This document shows positions 1 through 4,068 of a stretch of 5,066 nucleotides of DNA, piece by piece. The position numbers and the translations under genes were made by a program. Origin of the DNA: Bacillota bacterium (GTDB taxonomy: Bacteria; Bacillota; Desulfotomaculia; Desulfotomaculales; JAJYZD01); the NCBI GenBank assembly GCA_021800315.1, contig JAJYZD010000251.1:1-5066 (forward strand), given 5' to 3'. Positions within the stretch are counted from its first letter, which is position 1, and each line of letters opens with the position of its first letter. The notes under the pieces are model-generated. The model saw nothing but the letters and a program-made list of their open reading frames with translations, was not told where the DNA came from and ran no database searches.

Positions 1-108
1 GATGCCGTGGGGGAAAAAACCGCCGCCATGGTGACCGGTCTCAAAGATAAGGCGGGCCTGAGCGCGGACCTGGTGCGTGACTTTCTATCGGGCAATGGTC
101 GTATCTGA
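1..108 (+). CDS. C-terminal end of an unidentified protein (5' end outside window)
   Basis: Frame 1 is open from the first base to a TGA at 106-108, giving 35 residues ending in DFLSGNGRI. The other two forward frames hit stops early in this stretch, and the codons fit a GC-rich gene. The tail is charged and probably helical (KDKAGLSADLVRDFL), with no motif I can assign to a family. It runs in the same direction as the glycosyltransferases downstream but lies 390 bases before the next start, so it may or may not share their transcript. Given the neighbourhood, an envelope or polysaccharide gene would be natural, but that is only a guess from context. Confidence 0.5.
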   Translation, partial: DAVGEKTAAMVTGLKDKAGLSADLVRDFLSGNGRI

Positions 109-212
109 TTCCCGGGGCGAGAGGGGGGATGGCGGTGGCTGCGGGGCGTGAAAGGCGCTTTCATTGGCAAAAAAAACGGCTCGTAGCGGCGACGGCTTAC
201 GCCTGTTCGGCG

Positions 213-330
213 CCGGCCGGGAAGGCCGCACCCGGGTTGACGTCCGGCCGGACCGACATCCTCCCGGGCGGAACGGACTCCCGCGCCGGGGAGCCGTCGG
301 CCCGGACCGGCACCATGATCCCGGCCGGGA
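213..330. repeat. Three CCGGCCGG motifs, two inside perfect 12-bp palindromes
   Basis: CCGGCCGG occurs at 213-220, 244-251 and 321-328. The second sits in the perfect palindrome GTCCGGCCGGAC (242-253) and the third in TCCCGGCCGGGA (319-330). The motif also occurs near 1903 inside a coding region, so it is not exclusive to this spacer, and high GC raises the chance rate. They could be binding sites for a dimeric protein or simply compositional. Confidence 0.4.
264..305 (+). other. Potential strong RNA hairpin in the leader region
   Basis: The upper stem pairs ACGG (273-276) and CTCCC (278-282) with GGGAG (289-293) and CCGT (294-297): nine base pairs with one bulged A at 277 and a GCGCCG loop. 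Below an internal loop, CCGGG (264-268) pairs with CCCGG (301-305). No U-tract follows, so it is not a standard intrinsic terminator. Pairing was read by eye, without energy calculation. Confidence 0.45.
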
Positions 331-352
331 GTGAGTCAGGCTGCCTGGACGC

Positions 353-379
353 CCCCGGTGGGCGTGAAAACCCGCGGGG
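353..379 (+). other. Second potential RNA hairpin in the leader region
   Basis: CCCCG (353-357) pairs with CGGGG (375-379), and inside it GGG (360-362) with CCC (371-373), around an eight-base loop CGTGAAAA. An alternative stem GGCGG (378-382) with CCGCC (391-395) would compete with its lower part. No U-tract follows. GC-rich DNA makes such stems fairly common, so function is unproven. Confidence 0.35.
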
Positions 380-483
380 CGGGGATCAAACCGCCGCCTG
401 GCGCACGGGTAACGTTCAAAAAGATACCGGATTAGACAACCACGGGCTCCAACGCGGCCGGCGGATAGCGGTACAACCGGCCT

Positions 484-489
484 GGGAGG
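484..489 (+). promoter_or_regulatory. Ribosome binding site fixing a TTG start
   Basis: GGGAGG lies nine bases before the TTG at 499-501. This spacing, together with the following GRLKILHIIGGGEFGGAERH sequence typical of the N-terminus of this glycosyltransferase family, decides the TTG start. Confidence 0.8.
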
Positions 490-498
490 CAACTTGTC

Positions 499-1626
499 TT
501 GGGACGTCTTAAGATCTTGCACATAATCGGCGGCGGCGAATTCGGCGGGGCCGAACGCCACATTCTCAACCTGGTCCAGGGCGTTGATCCGGCCGAGGTG
601 GAGATGGGTATTCTATGCCTCTTTGCCCGGCCTTTCGCCGAAGTCGCCCGGGAGGCCGGAGTCCCGGCCCAGGCGCTCCCCATGCGCAACAAGCTGGATT
701 TCCACGTCATGGGAAAGATGAAAAACGCTGTAGCGGCGTTCGATCCCGACATAGTCCACACGCACGGCGTGCGGGCCAACCTCCTGGGCCGGGTGGCCGC
801 CGCCCTGGCGGGCCGCCCGGTGGTTACCACCGTGCACAGCCTTCTGGCCATGGACTATCCCGATCCCGCCAGCCGTCTGGCCAACAGCCTGGCCGAACGG
901 TGCACCAGGGGCATGACCTGCCATTTCATCGCCGTGTCGAACGAGTTGCGGGAGGCCCTGATCCACCAGGGAATCCCCGGCGGAAGGGTTACGGCCGTGC
1001 ACAACGGGGTCGACCTGGCGCGTTTCACCCCGGATGCGGCCACCGGGCGGGCCCTGCCCGGCTACCCGGGGGACGTGCCGCTCGTGTCCATCATAGCGCG
1101 CCTGCACGCGGTCAAAGGACACCGGTTTTTTTTGCACGCCGCCAAGGCGGTGCTGGCCAAAAAGCCGGGGGTTCGTTTCCTGGTGGTCGGCGGGGGGCCC
1201 GACGAGAACGCCCTGACACGGATGGTCTCCGACCTGGGGATTGCCGGCGCGGTCGATTTCCTGGGCTTCGTCGACGACATTCCCACCCTGCTGGCCCGCT
1301 TGAACGTCCTGGTGGTGGCCTCCCGCTGGGAGGGCTTCGGGCTCACCGCCGCCGAGGCGCTGGCGCTGGCCGTCCCGGTGGTGGCCACCGACGTCGGCGG
1401 CCTGCCGGAAATCATCCGGCCCTTCGAGACCGGGCTTCTGGTGCCCTACGGAAACAGCCAGGCCATGGCCGACGCGGTCATCTGGATACTGGAGCATCCC
1501 GCCGAGGCCCGGGAGATGGCCACCAGGGGCCGGGCCGTAGTGCGGCGGGAATTCACGGCCCGGCAGATGGCGGTCCGGACGGTTGAAGTTTACCGGAAGG
1601 TGGCGGCAAAATGGCCGCGTTGCTGA
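499..1626 (+). CDS. GT4-family (group 1) glycosyltransferase
   Basis: This 375-residue protein is a typical GT-B retaining glycosyltransferase that moves a sugar from a nucleotide-sugar to an acceptor at the cytoplasmic membrane face. The N-terminal Rossmann domain starts at once with the glycine-rich acceptor-side loop GGGEFGGAERH (11-21), then HTHG (87-90) and VSNELRE (146-152). HNGVDLARF (168-176) leads into the C-terminal donor domain, where R201 and K206 in ARLHAVKG are the usual donor-phosphate contacts. The EX7E motif is intact (E278 and E286 in EGFGLTAAEALA), followed by PVVATDVGGLPEI (293-305). There is no signal peptide or membrane span. Length is normal for the family. Translation starts at TTG with GGGAGG nine bases upstream. 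It overlaps the next glycosyltransferase by 16 bases, implying coupled translation. A role in wall-polymer or exopolysaccharide assembly is inferred from neighbours; donor and acceptor cannot be told. Confidence 0.93.
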   Translation: MGRLKILHIIGGGEFGGAERHILNLVQGVDPAEVEMGILCLFARPFAEVAREAGVPAQALPMRNKLDFHVMGKMKNAVAAFDPDIVHTHGVRANLLGRVAAALAGRPVVTTVHSLLAMDYPDPASRLANSLAERCTRGMTCHFIAVSNELREALIHQGIPGGRVTAVHNGVDLARFTPDAATGRALPGYPGDVPLVSIIARLHAVKGHRFFLHAAKAVLAKKPGVRFLVVGGGPDENALTRMVSDLGIAGAVDFLGFVDDIPTLLARLNVLVVASRWEGFGLTAAEALALAVPVVATDVGGLPEIIRPFETGLLVPYGNSQAMADAVIWILEHPAEAREMATRGRAVVRREFTARQMAVRTVEVYRKVAAKWPRC

Positions 1627-2786
1627 GGGACGAGACCATCGTCTGCCTGGCCGCCGCCCGCTGGAGCGGTATGTGGGCCCGGGCCCAGCAGTTCATGGTC
1701 CGGCTGGCCGGAGAAAACCGGGTCCTGTTCGTGGAGCCCCCGGTCACCTTTCTCGCTCCCCTGAAGCAGAGGGAAAACCTGGCCCTGTTACGGAGCGACC
1801 ACCGGCGGGAAGGCGAAAACCTGGCCGTCTTCCGGCCGCCGGGCAGTCTACCCTTCGGCAACCTGCGCCGGGGACTCAACCGGGTCAACATGGGTCTTTT
1901 GGCCGGCCGGATCCACCGGGAACTGGCCCGCCTGGGCTGGCGACCCACGCTTTTGTGGACCTGCCTGCCGGGCAGCATCGACCTGGCCGGCGCTTTCCCA
2001 GACTGTCTGCTCCTCTATGATTGCGCCGATGAACATGCTTCCTTTCCCGGGTTCCTGGATCCGCGCCTCGTGGCGGACATGGAGGGGGAACTCCTTTCGC
2101 GGGCCGACGTGGCGCTGGTCAGTGCGGGTTCTTTGTACCGGGCCAGGTCGCTTGTGCGTCCGGACCTCCTGCTGGTCCCCAACGCCGCCGACGTCGGCCA
2201 TTTCGGCCGGGCCCTGGATCCGGAGTGCCCGGTACCGCCGGACCTGGCCGGGGTGAAAGAGCCGATCATAGGCTACATCGGGGCGGTGAGCCCCTGGCTG
2301 GACATCCCCCTGCTCGGCTCCCTGGCGGACGCCTGCCCGGGGTACCGGGTGGTGCTGGTCGGGCCCGTGGACTGCGACGTGTCGGAGCTTGGCGCGCGAC
2401 CCAACGTGACGGTCCTGGGACATCGTTCCTACCGGGATCTGCCGGCTTACCTCAAGGCCTTCGCCGTGGCCGTCATACCGTTTGCCTTGAACGACCTGAC
2501 CCGGGCGGTCAACCCGGTCAAGCTGTACGAGTACCTGGCCGCCGGGGTGCCGGTTGTTTCCACAGCCCTGCCCGAGGTGGTCCCTTTTTCACCCCTCGTG
2601 GCCGTGGGCGGGGATAGCGCGGAATTCATCAATCTAGTGCGTACCCTGGTGGCCCGGGGCAAGGAGACGGAAAGGCGGGCCAGGTTGGATCTGGCCCGCG
2701 CCAATTCGTGGGAGGAGAGGCTCGCCCTGGTCGGCCGCGCGGTCGCGCGGAAAAGGGGGATCAGGAATTTCCCACCTGGACGGTGA
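1611..2786 (+). CDS. GT-B glycosyltransferase, TuaH-like
   Basis: This 391-residue protein resembles TuaH-type glycosyltransferases, which add sugars to teichuronic acid or related polymers. The N-terminus has the characteristic pattern W-x-R-x-QQ-x-M-x-RLA followed by NRVLFVEPP (22-44 region). LLYDCADEHASFPG (134-147) matches the family's conserved YD-x-x-D-E segment. PNAADVGHF (190-198) opens the donor domain, GYIGAVS (221-227) begins its Rossmann fold, and NPVKLYEYLAAGVPVVST (301-318) carries the donor-binding glutamate E307. The residue eight before it is A299, so the first Glu of the classical EX7E motif is absent; my recollection is that this is usual in this subgroup. GGAAGGTGG at 1595-1603, seven bases upstream, supports the ATG, which lies inside the preceding gene. 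Its 3' end overlaps the convergent DUF4330 gene by 26 bases. Exact sugar specificity is unknown. Confidence 0.88.
   Translation: MAALLRDETIVCLAAARWSGMWARAQQFMVRLAGENRVLFVEPPVTFLAPLKQRENLALLRSDHRREGENLAVFRPPGSLPFGNLRRGLNRVNMGLLAGRIHRELARLGWRPTLLWTCLPGSIDLAGAFPDCLLLYDCADEHASFPGFLDPRLVADMEGELLSRADVALVSAGSLYRARSLVRPDLLLVPNAADVGHFGRALDPECPVPPDLAGVKEPIIGYIGAVSPWLDIPLLGSLADACPGYRVVLVGPVDCDVSELGARPNVTVLGHRSYRDLPAYLKAFAVAVIPFALNDLTRAVNPVKLYEYLAAGVPVVSTALPEVVPFSPLVAVGGDSAEFINLVRTLVARGKETERRARLDLARANSWEERLALVGRAVARKRGIRNFPPGR
2735..2750. repeat. Perfect GC-only inverted repeat at the 3' end of the glycosyltransferase gene
   Basis: CCGCGCG (2735-2741) and CGCGCGG (2744-2750) are perfect complements separated by GT. 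It lies in codons for the Arg/Ala-rich tail, 11 bases before the convergent overlap. On either strand the transcript lacks a U-tract just after the stem, so it is not a standard terminator, though it could stall polymerase or protect a 3' end. Coding composition alone may explain it. Confidence 0.35.
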
Positions 2787-3249
2787 GGATGGTGGCCTTG
2801 TCGGACTCAAAGAGCCGTGTCTTGAGGATAAAGTTAGCTCCCGCCCGGATTTGCTGATCCGCCATGGTGACGGTGCCGCCGGAAACGGGGGCCCGGCCCT
2901 GAACCCATACGTATACGTCCTTCAGGTAGGGGTCCCGCGCCCGGACCCGGGTGCCGTCCGCCGTGCTGAGGCCCAGTTCGGCCGGCTTCACTTGCACGGA
3001 CGTGATTTTATCCGGCATCAGGTTGTTGCCGGCCACCAGCCGGTCACCCTGATGAATCTCCCTCGCGGCCTGCGGCAGAACCGACGGGGCCAGGACCTCG
3101 AACCGCACCGTGGCGACTTGCGCCGCGGGCTTTGCTTTCAGCAACTTGTAGCCGGCGCCCAGCAGGACGACGGCTACGATCAGGATCACCACCAGGTCGA
3201 TGATGTTGACGCGTCCCCACAGCCGGCCCCGGTCGTCTAATGCTCCCAA
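2761..3249 (-). CDS. DUF4330 family single-pass membrane protein
   Basis: The 162-residue product has a short cytoplasmic start with the family signature DDRGRLWGRVNIIDL (5-19), one membrane helix at about 16-34 (IDLVVILIVAVVLLGAG) and a mostly beta-type extracytoplasmic part of about 125 residues. The pattern D-x-x-GRL-x-G-x-xNIIDL is what I recognise as DUF4330, a family of unknown function found in Firmicutes and cyanobacteria. The positive residues before the helix favour an inside N-terminus. No catalytic motif, lipobox or cysteine is seen. It starts at TTG, with GGGGAG eight bases upstream, and has its own sigma-A-type promoter at 3310-3338. It is transcribed against the glycosyltransferase pair, ending inside the last codons of the second one. 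A structural or assembly role in envelope glycan export is possible from context but not shown. Confidence 0.85.
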   Translation of the reverse strand: MGALDDRGRLWGRVNIIDLVVILIVAVVLLGAGYKLLKAKPAAQVATVRFEVLAPSVLPQAAREIHQGDRLVAGNNLMPDKITSVQVKPAELGLSTADGTRVRARDPYLKDVYVWVQGRAPVSGGTVTMADQQIRAGANFILKTRLFESDKATILTVQVGNS

Positions 3250-3257
3250 ACTACCCG

Positions 3258-3263
3258 CTCCCC
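3258..3263 (-). promoter_or_regulatory. Ribosome binding site fixing the TTG start of the DUF4330 gene
   Basis: On the minus strand GGGGAG sits eight bases before the TTG at 3249-3247. It places the start just before the conserved GALDDRGRLWG segment. Confidence 0.7.
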
Positions 3264-3285
3264 GTCCGGCTTTCCCGTCCGGGAA
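3261..3285. repeat. CCCGTCCGG direct repeat and TTCCCGTCCGGGAA inverted repeat in the DUF4330 leader
   Basis: CCCGTCCGG occurs at 3261-3269 and 3274-3282, 13 bases apart. The second copy lies in TTCCCG-TC-CGGGAA (3272-3285), six-base arms around a two-base centre. It sits in the DUF4330 5' leader just upstream of its ribosome binding site. It could be an operator or an RNA hairpin affecting translation; no regulator can be named. Confidence 0.4.
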
Positions 3286-3288
3286 GAA

Positions 3289-3358
3289 AGCCGAAAAATG
3301 CCTGGTCCCATTTTATATTCTGTAGCCGAACCTGTCAACCATTACCGTTCTTCGGCTA
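3289..3358. promoter_or_regulatory. Three AGCCGAA copies flanking the DUF4330 promoter (candidate operator)
   Basis: AGCCGAA occurs at 3289-3295 and 3324-3330, and in the opposite orientation (TTCGGCT) at 3351-3357. The last two extend to a perfect 8-base inverted repeat, TAGCCGAA (3323-3330) and TTCGGCTA (3351-3358). One copy lies in the spacer between the -35 and -10 boxes, one upstream of the -35 and one just after the predicted start point. I saw no other copy in the window by eye. The placement fits a regulator that occludes RNA polymerase, and the third copy faces the fabZ promoter. The binding protein is unknown. Confidence 0.45.
3310..3338 (-). promoter_or_regulatory. Sigma-A-type promoter for the DUF4330 gene
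   Basis: Read on the minus strand, a perfect TTGACA (3338-3333) is followed after exactly 17 bases by TAAAAT (3315-3310), five of six matches to the -10 consensus. An overlapping TATAAA is also present at a 15-base spacing. The predicted transcript start is near 3303, about 54 bases before the TTG start. Confidence 0.75.
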
Positions 3359-3373
3359 AACCGCGGCAAGGGG

Positions 3374-3402
3374 TTGCCCCGGCCGCATTGTTGTGGTATA
3401 TT
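3374..3402 (+). promoter_or_regulatory. Sigma-A-type extended -10 promoter for fabZ
   Basis: TTGCCC (3374-3379) and TATATT (3397-3402) are separated by 17 bases, and TG at 3394-3395 makes an extended -10. The predicted start point is near 3409, leaving a leader of about 100 bases. The -35 box forms one arm of the inverted repeat GGCAA-GGGG-TTGCC (3365-3378), which could be an operator or chance. Confidence 0.65.
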
Positions 3403-3410
3403 GGTCTAGT

Positions 3411-3459
3411 GTGCGCAAGATCAACCTTCCATATCCAGATCCAGATGCGCAATGCGCAC
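3411..3459 (+). repeat. TGCGCA repeats and inverted repeat in the fabZ leader
   Basis: GTGCGCA (3411-3417) and TGCGCAC (3453-3459) are perfect complements 35 bases apart. Between them are tandem CCAGAT copies (3435-3440, 3441-3446) and tandem ATGCGCA copies (3445-3451, 3452-3458). The self-complementary hexamer TGCGCA therefore appears three times. All of this lies just downstream of the predicted fabZ transcript start, where an operator or a leader hairpin would act. It does not resemble what I know of FapR or FabT sites. Confidence 0.45.
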
Positions 3460-3497
3460 AGGAACGGTTGACTGGTCGGCGCGGAACAAGACAACCC

Positions 3498-3505
3498 GGA
3501 GGGGG
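3498..3505 (+). promoter_or_regulatory. Ribosome binding site fixing the fabZ start
   Basis: GGAGGGGG lies just before the ATG at 3510, with GGAGG seven bases away. The same frame is open upstream to a GTG at 3393, but that codon overlaps the promoter -10 region and the extra residues are not family-like, so the ATG is the start. Confidence 0.85.
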
Positions 3506-3509
3506 AAAG

Positions 3510-3938
3510 ATGCTCGATTCGGTGGCCATACAGAAGTTGTTGCCGCACCGTTACCCGATGCTGCTGGTGGACCGCATCCTGGAAATGGAGCCGGGGGTGC
3601 GGGCCCTGGGAGTCAAAAACGTCACCGTGAACGAAGATTTTTTCAACGGCCATTTTCCGGGTCTGCCGGTCATGCCGGGCGTCCTCATACTCGAGGCGGC
3701 CGCCCAGGTGGGGGCGCTGATGTTAAAGACCCTGCCGCAGTATGAGGATCTCCTGATTCTCATGGCCGGGTTGGACAAGGTACGGTTCCGCCGGCAGGTG
3801 GTCCCCGGTGATGTGCTGCAACTGGAAGCCCTGGCCTTGAAACTGAAGAAAAACTACGGTAAGTGCCGGGCTGTGGCTACGGTGGACGGGGAAATGGCGG
3901 CCGAGGCCGAACTTACGTTCATGGCCGCTAAAGAATGA
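3510..3938 (+). CDS. fabZ: 3-hydroxyacyl-[acyl-carrier-protein] dehydratase FabZ
   Basis: FabZ removes water from 3-hydroxyacyl-ACP to give trans-2-enoyl-ACP in the elongation cycle of cytoplasmic type II fatty acid synthesis. The 142-residue hot-dog-fold protein has the conserved opening LPHRYPMLLVDR (11-22), the catalytic histidine H48 in NGHFPG (46-51), and the catalytic glutamate E62 in PVMPGVLILEAAAQ (53-66), followed by the RFRRQVVPGD strand (92-101). Length is close to the usual 140-150 residues and all key residues are present. No other fatty acid synthesis gene is in view, so it is a stand-alone copy here. It has its own promoter (3374-3402) and a repeat-bearing leader of about 100 bases. 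The next gene, a lipid-carrier sugar transferase, begins 130 bases downstream in the same direction; no clear terminator separates them. Confidence 0.96.
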   Translation: MLDSVAIQKLLPHRYPMLLVDRILEMEPGVRALGVKNVTVNEDFFNGHFPGLPVMPGVLILEAAAQVGALMLKTLPQYEDLLILMAGLDKVRFRRQVVPGDVLQLEALALKLKKNYGKCRAVATVDGEMAAEAELTFMAAKE

Positions 3939-3963
3939 TAAGATTTTGTTAATTCCGTCCGGT

Positions 3964-3993
3964 GCGAAAGGATTATTTATTTTCGCGGCGAAA
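3964..3993 (+). repeat. Competing GCGAAA/TTTCGC stems between fabZ and the TagO-like gene
   Basis: TTTCGC at 3981-3986 can pair with GCGAAA on its left (3964-3969, 11-base loop) or on its right (3988-3993, very tight loop). No U-tract follows, so it is a poor terminator. It may be a small leader structure or an operator. Confidence 0.3.
3967..3993 (+). promoter_or_regulatory. Candidate sigma-H-like promoter upstream of the TagO-like gene
   Basis: AAAGGATTA (3967-3975) fits the Bacillus sigma-H -35 pattern R-n-AGGA-w-W-W. After 11 bases, GGCGAAA (3987-3993) fits the -10 pattern R-n-n-GAAT except for its last base. It would start transcription near 4000. A weak sigma-A alternative is TTCACA (3994-3999) with TTAAAA (4018-4023), 18 bases apart. 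Both are short matches and uncertain. Confidence 0.25.
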
Positions 3994-4031
3994 TTCACAT
4001 ACTTAGTGGTAACTTGCTTAAAACCGTCACA

Positions 4032-4047
4032 CTAGCCCGGCGGCTAG
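4032..4047 (+). other. Hairpin just upstream of the TagO-like ribosome binding site
   Basis: CTAGCC (4032-4037) and GGCTAG (4042-4047) form a perfect six-pair stem with a CGGC loop, ending five bases before the GGGAGGG ribosome binding site. It has no U-tract. It could influence ribosome access or transcript stability. Confidence 0.4.
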
Positions 4048-4052
4048 ACATC

Positions 4053-4059
4053 GGGAGGG
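4053..4059 (+). promoter_or_regulatory. Ribosome binding site fixing the TTG start of the TagO-like gene
   Basis: GGGAGGG lies nine bases before the TTG at 4069. An in-frame TAG at 4045-4047 rules out starts farther upstream, and the first hydrophobic segment follows directly. Confidence 0.8.
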
Positions 4060-4068
4060 TCAATCGTC

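Larger units (their letters stand above)
109..498. other. 390-base gene-free, GC-rich, hairpin-rich region upstream of the glycosyltransferases
   Basis: No convincing gene lies here. Translations in open frames are rich in Gly, Arg, Pro and Ala and look like GC-rich noise. I found no good -35/-10 pair and no U-tract terminator for the upstream gene; the only homopolymer is an A8 run at 169-176. The stretch does hold several inverted repeats, including bulged hairpins at 264-305 and 353-379, and three CCGGCCGG motifs. ACGGCTC at 176-182 is complementary to GAGCCGT at 291-297, which is also the 3' arm of the 264-305 hairpin, so two exclusive folds are possible. It could be a long structured leader, a decayed gene, or plain spacer. 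No known riboswitch class was recognised. Confidence 0.55.

Noticed and set aside
169..201. A8 run that could be the U-tract of a leftward terminator
   Set aside because: The nearest stem on the proper side (CGTA-GC with GC-T-TACG, 182-201) is bulged and several bases away from the tract, and no leftward gene ends here.
219..340. GGGAAGGC (219-226) and GAGTCAGG (333-340), fragments reminiscent of a cobalamin riboswitch
   Set aside because: The pieces are more than 100 bases apart, the CCACTG element and a proper GGTGAAAATCC block are missing, and the downstream genes are not cobalamin-related.
129..512. 127-codon forward open frame with an ATG next to a G-rich stretch
   Set aside because: The G-run touches the ATG with little spacing, the product is low-complexity in Gly/Arg/Ala/Pro/Thr with no motif, and it overlaps the well-supported glycosyltransferase start.
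613..1586. Long open frames overlapping the GT4 gene in other frames and on the minus strand
   Set aside because: They are shadows typical of GC-rich coding DNA; the real frame carries all the GT4 motifs and these carry none.
2851..3240. 129-codon forward open frame opposite the DUF4330 gene
   Set aside because: The product is low-complexity with no motif, whereas the minus strand has a family signature, a membrane helix, a ribosome binding site and a promoter.
3393..3509. Longer fabZ start at GTG 3393 (181 residues)
   Set aside because: The codon lies within the extended -10 region of the predicted promoter, the extra 39 residues are not family-like, and the ATG at 3510 has an excellent ribosome binding site.
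3938..4068. Intrinsic terminator between fabZ and the TagO-like gene
   Set aside because: The available stems (3964-3993, 4032-4047) are short and none is followed by a run of T.
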